From Actinomycetes bacterium (lineage in GTDB: Bacteria > Actinomycetota > Acidimicrobiia > Acidimicrobiales > RAAP-2): a DNA stretch of 25,933 nt. Shown in pieces: positions 15,640 through 24,023 of the stretch. The stretch is from contig JAKAZC010000004.1 of assembly GCA_021826655.1 (NCBI GenBank), positions 1-25,933 on the forward strand, read 5' to 3'. The translations under genes were made by a program, and so were the position numbers. A model generated the notes under the pieces. The model ran no database searches and had not been told where the DNA came from. It worked only from the letters and a program-made list of their open reading frames with translations. The stretch's first letter is position 1; each line of letters opens with the position of its first letter.

Positions 15640-17796
15640 ATGCACGACGAGGTCACCGACACGTTGCGGGCCGTCGCCGCGGGCCTGCCAGGCGGAGGCG
15701 AGTCCCGACCCGGCCAGGAGCAGATGGCCACCGCCGTGGCATCGGCGGTGGCCGGGGGTCGCCATCTGGTCGTCCAGGCCGGCACCGGTACCGGCAAGTC
15801 GCTCGCGTACCTGGTCCCGGCCGCCCTGTCCGGGGAGCGGGTGGTGGTGGCGACGGCCACCAAGGCCCTCCAGGACCAGCTGGCCGACAAGGACCTGCCA
15901 CTCGTGGCTGACGCCGCGGGGCGCGACCTCACCTTCGCCGTGCTGAAGGGGCGTAGCAACTACGTGTGCCGGCAACGGGTGTCGGAGATCGGCGGCGGCC
16001 AGCTCGCTCTCGGCCCGGCGTCGGCCGACCCGCCGGATGCCGACGACCTCCTCACCCCGGAACCCGGCGTCGATCACTCCGACCCGGCGACCCTCGCCGA
16101 ACAGGTGCGCGGCCTGCTGCGGTGGGCCGCGGACACGACGACGGGCGACCGGGCCGAACTGCCGTTCGAGCCCCACTTCCGCGCCTGGGCCATGGTGTCG
16201 ACGACAGCGCGGGAGTGCCCCGGCGCCTTCCGGTGCCCGTCCGGACGCGAATGCTGCGCAGAGGACGCCCGGGCGCGGGCCGCCGAAGCCGACGTCGTGG
16301 TGGTCAACACCCACCTGTACGGCGCGCACCTCGCCAGTGGCGGGGCCGTCCTACCCGAGCACTCGGTGGTGGTCTTCGACGAAGCCCACGAGGTCGAGGA
16401 CGTGATGACCGACAGCCTGGGACTGGAGGTCGGTCCTGGACGGTTCCGGGCGCTGGCCACCGCCGCCCGTCCGGTGGTGGCCGGTGCCGGCACCGGAGCG
16501 TCGGGCGCCGTCGACGCGGTGTCGGACCTTGCCGATCTGTTCCACCGGGTACTGAGCCCCTGGGCGGGCCGGCGGGTGCCCGGCGCCGATCTGACCGACG
16601 GCGTCGACACGACCGGCGGTGGCCCTGCGACGGTCCCCGGAGCGGATCCCCGAGGACCGGATGCGGCGGCGGAGGAGCCCCCGGGACTCGAGCTCGGTCT
16701 CGCGCCGCTGCCGAAACGGACCGTACGTCCCACTCCGTCGGCGACGCACGCCCGGCCCGGCCCGGCCGGCGCCGGAGGCGACCCGGCCATCGGAACCGTG
16801 CTCGCACTGGCCACCGGCCGGGTCGGCCGGCTGGTCGACGCCCTGCGGCTGGCTGAACGCGAGGCCGGCGCCGGTGAGCCCTCCGCCGACAGGGCCCGGC
16901 GCGACCGGGTGCTGCTGGCCGCGGGCCATCTGGCCGCCGACCTGGCCCGCCTGGCCATGCTGAGCGCCGGCGAGGTCGCCTGGGTCGACGACGGATCGCG
17001 GGCGCCGTCCCTGCGGGTCTCCCCCATCGACGTGGGCCCCATCCTGGCCGAGCAGCTGTGGGGCCAGGTCACCGGCGTCCTCACGTCGGCCACCGTGCCG
17101 ATCGGGTTGGTCGACCGGCTCGGCATGCCCGTCGGCGCCACCGACACCCTCGACGTGGGCAGTCCGTTCGACTACCGCCACCACGCACTGCTCTACGTGG
17201 CACGCGCCCTGCCCGACCGGAGGACGCCGGAGGCCGAGCCGGCCCTGCACGACGAGCTCGAGGTCCTCATCACCGCGGCCGGCGGACGTACGCTGGCCCT
17301 GTTCACCAGCTGGCGAGCCATGCACGCGGCCGCCGAGGTGCTCACCGAGCGGCTGTCTGTCCCGGTCCTCCGCCAGTCCGACCTGCCCAAGCCGGCGCTC
17401 GTCGAGGCGTTCCGATCCGACGAGACCACCTGCCTGTTCGCAACGCTCGGATTCTGGCAGGGCGTGGACGTCCCCGGCCGCACGCTCAGTCTCGTCACCA
17501 TCGACCGCATCCCGTTCCCGCGGCCCGACGAACCGGTTCTCGAAGCGCGTCGCGACCTGGCCGGGCCCGGCGCGTTCGGGGCCGTCGACCTGCCCCGGGC
17601 CGGTACCCTGCTCGCCCAGGGAGCCGGCCGACTGATCCGCTCGGTCACCGATCGGGGCGTGGTGGCCGTGCTCGACAGCCGCCTGGCCACCGCGCGCTAC
17701 CGGAGGGCGCTGCTCGAGCGGGTCCCGCCGATGAAACGGACCCTGGACCGCGACGAGGTGGTCGAGTTCCTCCAGGGCATCGCCACCGACGGGTGA
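15640..17796 (+). CDS. DinG/YoaA-type ATP-dependent DNA helicase
   Basis: A superfamily 2, XPD-like 5'-3' DNA helicase of 718 residues. Walker A is AGTGTGKS (about 47-54). An iron-sulfur domain is suggested by C~110 (NYVC) and the cluster ECPGAFRCPSGRECC (about 192-207). The DEAH box is FDEAH (about 246). The second RecA domain holds LFTSWRAMHAAAEVL, FATLGFWQGVDVPGRTLS, DRIPFPRPDEP and QGAGRLIRS. Family members unwind D-loops, R-loops and forked DNA. Between about 280 and 385 lies a Gly/Pro/Ala-rich, probably disordered insertion. It lacks the N-terminal exonuclease domain of the Gram-positive DinG type. ATG at 15640 has no Shine-Dalgarno but a -10-like hexamer 6 nt upstream. Confidence 0.93.
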   Translation: MHDEVTDTLRAVAAGLPGGGESRPGQEQMATAVASAVAGGRHLVVQAGTGTGKSLAYLVPAALSGERVVVATATKALQDQLADKDLPLVADAAGRDLTFAVLKGRSNYVCRQRVSEIGGGQLALGPASADPPDADDLLTPEPGVDHSDPATLAEQVRGLLRWAADTTTGDRAELPFEPHFRAWAMVSTTARECPGAFRCPSGRECCAEDARARAAEADVVVVNTHLYGAHLASGGAVLPEHSVVVFDEAHEVEDVMTDSLGLEVGPGRFRALATAARPVVAGAGTGASGAVDAVSDLADLFHRVLSPWAGRRVPGADLTDGVDTTGGGPATVPGADPRGPDAAAEEPPGLELGLAPLPKRTVRPTPSATHARPGPAGAGGDPAIGTVLALATGRVGRLVDALRLAEREAGAGEPSADRARRDRVLLAAGHLAADLARLAMLSAGEVAWVDDGSRAPSLRVSPIDVGPILAEQLWGQVTGVLTSATVPIGLVDRLGMPVGATDTLDVGSPFDYRHHALLYVARALPDRRTPEAEPALHDELEVLITAAGGRTLALFTSWRAMHAAAEVLTERLSVPVLRQSDLPKPALVEAFRSDETTCLFATLGFWQGVDVPGRTLSLVTIDRIPFPRPDEPVLEARRDLAGPGAFGAVDLPRAGTLLAQGAGRLIRSVTDRGVVAVLDSRLATARYRRALLERVPPMKRTLDRDEVVEFLQGIATDG

Positions 17797-17814
17797 TCTG
17801 ATCGGCCACGCTCC

Positions 17815-17820
17815 TACGAT
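17815..17820 (+). promoter_or_regulatory. Candidate -10 for the TPR gene
   Basis: TACGAT followed by exactly 6 nt and the ATG at 17827. It lies in the 30-base gap after the helicase gene, so the TPR gene may have its own leaderless transcript. Confidence 0.45.
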
Positions 17821-17826
17821 GGCCAC

Positions 17827-18681
17827 ATGCCCGGCCGTCCGCCGAGGCGGTGGTACACCCCTCCGAGGTGGACCGGCGCCATCACCGACTTCATCGACCG
17901 CCGGGTGGACCGGGTGGCCGGTAGCCCCGAACGGTCCATCGAGATCACCGACAGGTGGGTGGCCACGGCAAGGCGCCGCTACGGACCCGAGTCGTGGAAG
18001 ACGGTCAACACCATGGAAGCGGCGGCCAAGCGGCGGGACGACGTCGGCGACCACCAGGGGTCACTGGAACTGCGGCGTCAGGTGCTGGCCGTGCGGACGC
18101 TGCACCTCGGCCCAGAACACCGCCTCACCCTGAACGCCGAGTACGCGCTTGCCGGGACACTGCTCGGCCTCGACCGGCCCGACGCGGCCCGACCCGTCGC
18201 CGAACACGCCCTCGAGTGCTTCGTGGCCGATCTCGGCCCCGACGACCCGGCCACGCTGGCGGCGCTCGAGCGGTGTGCCCGGATCCAGGTCCAGCTGGGG
18301 GAGACGCCCGAGGGGATCCTGAAGTACCGGCGCGCCATCGGCGGGTTCCGCTCTCGGGGTGACGAAGAACGGGCCCAGCTGGCGACCAGCAACCTCGGAA
18401 GGCTGCTGCTGGGACGGGGCGACCTCGGGGAGGCCCTCGGCGTGTTCCGCGAGCTGGTCGACGTCCAAGGCCGGCTGCTCGGTACCGATGCACCGGCGAC
18501 GCTGGCGTCCGCGCGCGATCTCGCCCTGACCCTGGCCCGGATGGGACAGCTGCGCGAGGCGCACGTGGTGGCGCAGAACCTGGTGGCCGGCACGAGCCGG
18601 GTCCACGGACCCGACCACGGGTCGGCCGCGGACGCCCGCCGGCTCCTCGACCGCATCGAAGCGTCGCTCCGGCCCGACTGA
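17827..18681 (+). CDS. Tetratricopeptide repeat protein
   Basis: A 284-residue soluble protein built of TPRs of the roughly 42-residue kinesin-light-chain type. Each unit opens with a G-P-x-x-x-x-T-L-like turn: near residue 50 (YGPESWKTVN), 93 (LGPEHRLTLN), 136 (LGPDDPATLA), 218 (LGTDAPATLA) and 259 (HGPDHGSA). One less regular repeat fills 178-217. Such proteins are scaffolds for protein binding; in actinobacteria the same repeats often hang on AAA or NB-ARC regulators, but no ATPase domain is present here. The N-terminus is basic and proline-rich. No signal peptide. The partner is unknown. It sits between the helicase and the glycosyltransferases, with its own -10-like hexamer. Confidence 0.85.
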   Translation: MPGRPPRRWYTPPRWTGAITDFIDRRVDRVAGSPERSIEITDRWVATARRRYGPESWKTVNTMEAAAKRRDDVGDHQGSLELRRQVLAVRTLHLGPEHRLTLNAEYALAGTLLGLDRPDAARPVAEHALECFVADLGPDDPATLAALERCARIQVQLGETPEGILKYRRAIGGFRSRGDEERAQLATSNLGRLLLGRGDLGEALGVFRELVDVQGRLLGTDAPATLASARDLALTLARMGQLREAHVVAQNLVAGTSRVHGPDHGSAADARRLLDRIEASLRPD

Positions 18682-18697
18682 GCATCCCGGAGGCCGG
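18669..18697 (+). terminator. Weak hairpin over the TPR gene stop
   Basis: CCGGCC (18669-18674) and GGCCGG (18692-18697) can form a 6-bp stem with a 17-nt loop that contains the TGA. An alternative, CCCGG/CCGGG with a 3-nt loop (18686-18698), competes with it. Confidence 0.25.
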
Positions 18698-18708
18698 GTA
18701 CCTCGGTG

Positions 18709-18714
18709 TAGCCT
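18709..18714 (+). promoter_or_regulatory. Candidate -10 for the first glycosyltransferase
   Basis: TAGCCT, 8 nt before an in-frame GTG at 18723 and about 100 nt before the ATG at 18816. It permits either a leaderless start at the GTG or a leader of about 95 nt. Confidence 0.35.
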
Positions 18715-18815
18715 GGGAGCGCGTGCCGTCGTCGCACTGCGACCCGCGCGCCGAAGCCAGGGGGAGCCGTGGGGATCGTCCGGGGAGCCGCAACGAGCCG
18801 CCGGAACCGTCCGGC

Positions 18816-19925
18816 ATGAGGATCCTGGCAAACGCCGAGGAGATGGCGCCGGTCTCGGGCATCGCCTCCCAGACACTGGAGGTCGCCGAGGAGCTTGCCC
18901 GCAGAGGCCACCGGGTCCAGCTCGTCCACCTGCGCGGCGGACCCTACGCCGAGCGCTACGCGGCCTGTTGCGACACGATCCGGGTCGTTCCCGCACTCGA
19001 CCTCGACGTCCGTCACCTGATCCGGGACGCGCCGAAGCTCGCTCCCGCCGTGCGCGCGGGAGTGGCGACCCACCCGGACGTCATCTACGTCAACCGGTTC
19101 CGGCCGCTCCCGTGGGGCGTGGCCACCCGGGCGCTCACCCGGGCCCCGGTGGTCTGCCACCTCCACGGCGACGTCGGACTCCGTCACCCGTCGGTCAACC
19201 GTGGCCTGGGCCGGCTCACGGCCCGGTTCCTCTGCGTCTCACACTTCGTCCGCGACCGCTTCGTGGAGCTCGGTGGCGATCCCACCCGCACCGAGGTGAT
19301 CCACAACGGGGTCGACCTGTCGGAGTACCCACCAGGGGGTCTGGCCGAGCGGAGCGCCGCACGCGCCGAGCTCGGCATCGACGAGGAGGTGGAGCTCGTC
19401 ATGTACTTCGGCCGCGTGGGGGAGGCGAAGGGCGTCCACGTACTGGTCGACGCCCTGGCCGGCCTGGTCGGGGGCCCGCGCCCGGTCGAGCTGCTGATCG
19501 TGGGCCAGTCCGTAGACGAGTCCTACGAGCGCCGCGTCCTCGGATCGGTCCCCGGGTTGCGCATACACCGGCTGGCGGAGCGCACCGCCGTGGTGACACC
19601 GTTGCACGCCGCCGACCTCGTCGTCGTGCCCTCGGTGTGGGAGGAGCCGTTCGGCCGGACGGTGATCGAGGGCATGGCGACCGGCAGGCCGGTGATCGCG
19701 TCGGCAGTCGGAGGCATCCCCGAGATCCTCGGTGGGGAGTTCGGGCGGTTCCTCGTCCCACCGGGCGACGTGCCGGCCCTCACCGCCAGGATCCGGGAGC
19801 TCCTCGATTGGCGCGAACAGGAGGGCGACCTGGCGGCGGCGTGCAGTGGGCTCGTGTCCCGCAAGTTCTCCAAGGCGGTGATGGTCGACACCGTCGAGCG
19901 CGCCTTGGCGGACGCGGCCGGCTGA
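18816..19925 (+). CDS. GT-B glycosyltransferase (GT4-like)
   Basis: A 369-residue retaining glycosyltransferase of GT-B fold, GT4-like. The acceptor domain starts with MRILANAEEMAPVSGIASQT and includes HLHGDVGLRHPS. The donor domain has VIHNGVDLSEYPP, MYFGRVGEAKGVHVLVDAL, and the E-x7-E motif in EEPFGRTVIEGMATGRPVIA. It probably adds a sugar to a cell-surface glycan or lipid on the cytoplasmic side. The start is uncertain: the frame is open to a GTG at 18723 that would add 31 Arg/Ser/Pro-rich residues. ATG at 18816 is where relatives begin, but it has no Shine-Dalgarno and a 5-bp hairpin (CCGGA/TCCGG, 18801-18814) directly precedes it. A second glycosyltransferase follows 100 bases later. Confidence 0.88.
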   Translation: MRILANAEEMAPVSGIASQTLEVAEELARRGHRVQLVHLRGGPYAERYAACCDTIRVVPALDLDVRHLIRDAPKLAPAVRAGVATHPDVIYVNRFRPLPWGVATRALTRAPVVCHLHGDVGLRHPSVNRGLGRLTARFLCVSHFVRDRFVELGGDPTRTEVIHNGVDLSEYPPGGLAERSAARAELGIDEEVELVMYFGRVGEAKGVHVLVDALAGLVGGPRPVELLIVGQSVDESYERRVLGSVPGLRIHRLAERTAVVTPLHAADLVVVPSVWEEPFGRTVIEGMATGRPVIASAVGGIPEILGGEFGRFLVPPGDVPALTARIRELLDWREQEGDLAAACSGLVSRKFSKAVMVDTVERALADAAG

Positions 19926-19957
19926 GCGGGCCGGGCACGCCGATGCGACCGTCGGCC

Positions 19958-19963
19958 TACGAT
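19958..19963 (+). promoter_or_regulatory. Candidate -10 for the second glycosyltransferase
   Basis: TACGAT, the same hexamer as before glyS and the TPR gene, here with about 60 nt to the ATG at 20026. The leader would contain a small stem (CCGGT/ACCGG, 19985-19998). Confidence 0.3.
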
Positions 19964-20025
19964 GCAGCTGCGGGACGGCGGACTCCGGTCACAACCGGGA
20001 CCCTCCCCCGACCACCCCTTCTGTC

Positions 20026-21198
20026 ATGCCCACACTCGAGAGGACGCACCGGTTGCCAGGCGCTGGACGGTTCGACGTCATCTGCTTCTCGCTGGAACCC
20101 TGGAACGAGGTGTGGCGGCGCAACCAGCACATCGCCTCGGAGCTGCTGGGCCAGCGTCCGGACCTCCGGGTGCTCTTCATCGAGCCCCCGGTGGACCTGC
20201 CGTGGACCCTGCGGCAGGGTCACTGGCCCCGTCGGTCGCCGCTGCGCCCCGTGGGCGACACCGGTCGCCTGTGGGTCATGGCGCCGGACAAGTGGCTCCC
20301 CCGCCGGATCCGGCCCGGTGGGGACCGGGCCCGGTTCGCCTCGGCACTGGCCTCGGCCGCCGCCCTGGGCTTCGATCGGCCGGTGCTCTGGGTGAACGAC
20401 AACACCTATGCCCCACTGCTGGAGGCGACCGCGTACCCGGTCGTCTACGACGTGACCGACGACTGGACCCTGGCGGGCGGCACGGCCGCCGCCACCGAGC
20501 GCGAACGGCGCAACGACGCCGTCATGCTCCGCGTCGCCAGCGAAGTGATCGTGTGCTCGCCGGCACTGTCCGACAGCCGGGGACGCGACCGGGCGGTGCA
20601 CCTGATCCCGAACGGGGTCGATGTCGACTTCCAACGGGAGCCCCGGGCACGCCCCGACGATCTGCCCGGGGGACCGATCGTCCTCTACCAGGGGACGCTG
20701 GCCGCCGGCCGGATCAACCTCGACCTCTGCCGGTCGCTGTGTGCGGAGCTCGGCGGGCGCGCCACGCTGGTGCTCGTGGGCCCGAACAGCCTGGGCCGTG
20801 AAGCCACCCGGTCACTGGTCGACCGCGGTGCGGTGGTCCTCGGCGGTCGACCGTATGCGAGCATTCCGGGCTACCTGCAGCATGCCGATGTGCTCGTGGT
20901 GCCCCACCGGATCGACCCGTTCACCGAGAGCCTCGACCCGATCAAGGCCCGGGAATTCCAGGCGGTGGCCCGGCCGGTCGTCTCCACCCCGGTGGCGGGG
21001 TTCCGGGAGCTCGGTCCACCGGTGGTCATCGCCGACCCCGCGGACTTCGTGGCCGCCGTCCTCACCGTGCTGCGCCACCCGCCCATGCCACCCGGCCCCG
21101 GGCCGCTGGTCGGCCGACCGGCCACGTGGGCGGCGCGGGCCGCGGACTTCCTCGCAGTCCTCGATGCCGCCGCCGGAGGCGCTCGAGCGCCCGGATGA
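20026..21198 (+). CDS. Glycosyltransferase, GT-B fold
   Basis: A 390-residue glycosyltransferase. The N-terminal domain has the family start FDVICFSLEPWNEVWRRNQH and VLFIEPPVDLPW, seen in a group of actinobacterial polysaccharide glycosyltransferases. YDVTDDWTLA, VIVCSPAL and LIPNGVDVDFQ lie in the middle. The donor-side motif is DPFTESLDPIKAREFQAVAR followed by PVV. No signal peptide or TM helix, so it acts at the inner face of the membrane. Donor and acceptor cannot be told. It lies downstream of the first glycosyltransferase and probably works in the same surface-glycan step. No Shine-Dalgarno precedes the ATG. It converges on era with a shared hairpin. Confidence 0.88.
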   Translation: MPTLERTHRLPGAGRFDVICFSLEPWNEVWRRNQHIASELLGQRPDLRVLFIEPPVDLPWTLRQGHWPRRSPLRPVGDTGRLWVMAPDKWLPRRIRPGGDRARFASALASAAALGFDRPVLWVNDNTYAPLLEATAYPVVYDVTDDWTLAGGTAAATERERRNDAVMLRVASEVIVCSPALSDSRGRDRAVHLIPNGVDVDFQREPRARPDDLPGGPIVLYQGTLAAGRINLDLCRSLCAELGGRATLVLVGPNSLGREATRSLVDRGAVVLGGRPYASIPGYLQHADVLVVPHRIDPFTESLDPIKAREFQAVARPVVSTPVAGFRELGPPVVIADPADFVAAVLTVLRHPPMPPGPGPLVGRPATWAARAADFLAVLDAAAGGARAPG

Positions 21199-21213
21199 TC
21201 CCGGTTCGCCGAT

Positions 21214-21231
21214 GGCGGTGAGCACACCGCC
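21214..21231. terminator. Bidirectional hairpin between glycosyltransferase and era
   Basis: GGCGGTG (21214-21220) and CACCGCC (21225-21231) form a perfect 7-bp stem with a 4-nt loop in the 55-base gap between two convergent genes. It can serve both strands. Confidence 0.55.
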
Positions 21232-21253
21232 GGCGGCCGACCCCGACGGCCGG

Positions 21254-22213
21254 TCAGAAGCCGAGGCGGTCCAGCGAGTCCTCGCGCTGCTGCCAGCGCT
21301 TCTCCACCCGGACGAAGAGCTCCAGGTAGGCGCCGGGGTCCATCTGAGCCCGTACCGCGGTGCCCACCTCCTTGAGGGTGGCGCCCCCCCTGCCGATCAC
21401 GATGCCCTTCTGCGAATCGCGCTCGACCAGGATCTCACAACGGACACGCGGCCACTCCCACTCGGTCACCCGGCAGGCGATCGAGTGCGGGAGTTCGTCG
21501 GCCACCCGGTGGAGCAGCTCCTCGCGCACCAGGTCGGCCACCCAGAACGCCTCGGCCACGTCGGTGACCATCCCGTCGGGGTAGTACTGGGGGCCCAGGG
21601 GCAGGCAGGCCACGAGGGCGTCGACGAGTTCGGGCACGCCCTCGCCGGTGGTCGCCGACAACGGGTAGTACTCGACCGGCACCGGAACACCGCCGGCGTC
21701 GGCATCCAGGTCCCCGACCACGGCCGACACGCCGGTCAGGTGCCCCAGTACGCCGTCCCCCCCGACCCGGTCGATCTTGTTGACCACCACGATCAGTACC
21801 GGGTGCCCCGCCGCACCGGGATCCCCGCCTCCCAGCTCCGCCGAGAGCGCGGCGGACCGGGCCATCGCCCGGACCCGCTGCACCGACTGGGCCAGCACCA
21901 TCCGGTCGCCAGGCCCGACGGCACCGGTGGCCTCCACCATGGCCACCACGGCGTCGACGTCGTCGAGGGACGAGGTCGCCGACTCGTTCATCCGCTCCCC
22001 CAACGCCGTCTTCGGCTTGTGGAGTCCCGGCGTGTCCACGAAGACCAGCTGCGCATCGGGGCGGTTCAGGACGCCGCGCACCTGGGACCTGGTGGTGTTC
22101 GGTCGGGGCGAGACGATCGACACCTTGGTCCCGACCATGGCATTCACCAGGGTGGACTTACCTACGTTGGGCCGACCGACGACGGCCACGAACCCGGAGC
22201 GGAACGGGTTCAT
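21254..22213 (-). CDS. era: GTPase Era
   Basis: Ribosome-associated GTPase needed for 16S rRNA 3'-end maturation and 30S assembly; 319 residues. G1 is GRPNVGKST (about 13-21), G3 is DTPGLHKPK, G4 is NKID, and G5 is SATTGEG. The C-terminal KH domain contains GIVIGRGGATLKEVG, which binds the 16S 3' end. A Gly/Ala-rich insertion lies just before G4. ATG at 22213 has GAGG five bases upstream and overlaps the CorC-like stop as ATGA. It is the last gene of phoH-ybeY-corC-era, in which two members act in 16S rRNA processing. Confidence 0.97.
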   Translation of the reverse strand: MNPFRSGFVAVVGRPNVGKSTLVNAMVGTKVSIVSPRPNTTRSQVRGVLNRPDAQLVFVDTPGLHKPKTALGERMNESATSSLDDVDAVVAMVEATGAVGPGDRMVLAQSVQRVRAMARSAALSAELGGGDPGAAGHPVLIVVVNKIDRVGGDGVLGHLTGVSAVVGDLDADAGGVPVPVEYYPLSATTGEGVPELVDALVACLPLGPQYYPDGMVTDVAEAFWVADLVREELLHRVADELPHSIACRVTEWEWPRVRCEILVERDSQKGIVIGRGGATLKEVGTAVRAQMDPGAYLELFVRVEKRWQQREDSLDRLGF

Positions 22214-23499
22214 GCGTCCTCGCCGACGGCGGCCCCGGCCATCGGGACGATGGTCACCCGCTCGATGCGCCGGCCGTTCACGCGGTCGACCTCGAGGCGG
22301 AGCCCGTCCGAGGTCACCGACTCACCGGCCACCGGGACGTGACCGAGCAGATCGAACACCAGTCCGCCGACGGTGTCCCACGCGCCGCTGGGCAGATGGG
22401 CGTCGAGCAGGTCGTTCACCTCGTCGACGGGTAGGCGGGCACTCACCCGCAGGCCCCCGCCGGCCAGTTGTTCGACCGGGGTCTCCTCGACATCGAACTC
22501 GTCCACGATCTCCCCCACCAGCTCCTCGATGAGGTCCTCCAGGGTCACCAGGCCGGCCGTCCCGCCGTACTCGTTGACGACGACCGCGAGGTGGAACTTG
22601 TCGGATTGCATCTCGCGCATCAGGGCCGAGACCCGCTTCGTCTCGGGAACGAAGTGCGCATCGCGCAGGTGCGAGCCCACCGGCTCGCCACCCCGCCCGG
22701 CACGGACCCCCTGGATGAGGTCCTTGGTGTACGCGATGCCGACCACGTCGTCGATCTGCTGCTCGACGGCGGGCATCCGACTGCGCCCGGCCTCGAGCGC
22801 CACGTCCAGCGCCGCCTCGACCGACTCGTCAGCACCGATGGTCACCATGTCGGTCCGGGGGACCATCACCTCCCGGACCACCGTGTCCCCGAACTCGATG
22901 ATGGAGTGGATCAGGGCCCGCTCCTCGGTCTCGATCACGTCCCCCTCGACGGCGACGTCGGCCATGGCCAGGAGCTCGGACTCGGTCACCAGTGCGCCCA
23001 TGTACCCGCCCTTCTGCCCGATCAGGAGATTGGCCATGCCGATCAGCCCGCCCGACACCATCCGAACCGGCCAGAACCGGACGACGGCGGACACGATCGG
23101 GGCGCTGACGAGCGCCGCCCGCTCCGGATGGCGTACGGCCCAGTTCTTGGGGACGGCCTCGGCGAACACGAAGATCACCACGATCTCGAACACGGTGGCG
23201 GCGGCCACCCCCCATGCGCCGAACCACCGCACGGCCAGGATCCCGACCAGGGTGGCGACCACCAGCTGGCAGATGAGCACGAGCAGGAGCACCGGATTGA
23301 GGAATCCCTGGGGATCCTCGGTCAGCCGGACGAGCACCTTGGAGCCCCGCTTCCCCTCGTCGGCCAGGCTCTTGGCCTTGGCCCGGCCCATCCGCACCAG
23401 TGCCGTCTCGGCCAGCGCCAGCAGCGCCGACACGGCCAGGAGGACCACGATCACGACGGAGAGGACCACGTCCTCGGGGGTGAAGGTGGCGGCGGCCAT
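22210..23499 (-). CDS. CNNM/CorC-like membrane protein with CBS pair
   Basis: A 429-residue hemolysin-family (HlyC/CorC, CNNM) protein. The N-terminal DUF21/CNNM membrane domain (about 1-185) has hydrophobic segments starting with VVLSVVIVVLLAVSALLALA and the motif FAEAVPKNWAVRHPE. A tandem CBS pair follows (from VREVMVPRTDMVTI, about 215-340). The CorC_HlyC domain with LEDLIEELVGEIVDEFD leads into the C-terminal part. Relatives are linked to magnesium and cobalt efflux and bind nucleotides at the CBS pair; 'hemolysin' is a historical label. Its ATG shares one base with the ybeY stop (TGATG) and its stop overlaps the era start. Confidence 0.93.
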   Translation of the reverse strand: MAAATFTPEDVVLSVVIVVLLAVSALLALAETALVRMGRAKAKSLADEGKRGSKVLVRLTEDPQGFLNPVLLLVLICQLVVATLVGILAVRWFGAWGVAAATVFEIVVIFVFAEAVPKNWAVRHPERAALVSAPIVSAVVRFWPVRMVSGGLIGMANLLIGQKGGYMGALVTESELLAMADVAVEGDVIETEERALIHSIIEFGDTVVREVMVPRTDMVTIGADESVEAALDVALEAGRSRMPAVEQQIDDVVGIAYTKDLIQGVRAGRGGEPVGSHLRDAHFVPETKRVSALMREMQSDKFHLAVVVNEYGGTAGLVTLEDLIEELVGEIVDEFDVEETPVEQLAGGGLRVSARLPVDEVNDLLDAHLPSGAWDTVGGLVFDLLGHVPVAGESVTSDGLRLEVDRVNGRRIERVTIVPMAGAAVGEDA

Positions 23500-24023
23500 C
23501 AGGGCACCGTGTCGAGCGGAGGGGGCGACCGGTAGAAGCGATCCAGGAGCTGCTGCTCGCGCCGTTCCATCCGCTCGGCCTCCTCGTCGACGACGTGGTC
23601 CATCCCGAGCAGGTGCAGGATGCCGTGCACCACCAGCAGCGCGATCTCGTCGTCGAACGTCACCCCGTGCTCGACGGCGTTGGTGGCGGCCACGGCGGGA
23701 CAGATCACCACGTCGCCGAGCAGCAGGTGGCGGCCGGTCGGCGCCTCGATCGACGCCGGCCCGGTCCCGCCCTCGTCCGGGGAGCGACCGCTCCGGTCGA
23801 TCTCGTCCTCGATGGGGAACGACAGGACGTCGGTCGGGCCCGACTTGTCGAGGAACCGCTCGTTGAGCGCGGCGATCGCCACCTCGTCGACGAAGAGCAG
23901 CGACACCTCGGTGTCCTCGGAGATCCCTTCGGCCTCGAGCGCCGCCCGGGCCAGGGACGCCCAACGTTCGACCGCCACCGGGTGGTCGGACTGCTCATCG
24001 GCGGCGTAGATGTCGAGGCTCAC
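23499..24023 (-). CDS. ybeY: Endoribonuclease YbeY
   Basis: Zinc-dependent RNase for 16S rRNA 3'-end maturation and ribosome quality control; 174 residues. The three-histidine metal site H-x3-H-x5-H is complete (HGILHLLGMDH, about 134-144), preceded by NERFLDKSGPTDVLSFPIED, another family hallmark. An acidic Gly/Ser/Pro insertion follows that block. GTG at 24023 overlaps the phoH stop as GTGA. It is coupled to the genes on both sides. Confidence 0.96.
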   Translation of the reverse strand: MSLDIYAADEQSDHPVAVERWASLARAALEAEGISEDTEVSLLFVDEVAIAALNERFLDKSGPTDVLSFPIEDEIDRSGRSPDEGGTGPASIEAPTGRHLLLGDVVICPAVAATNAVEHGVTFDDEIALLVVHGILHLLGMDHVVDEEAERMERREQQLLDRFYRSPPPLDTVP

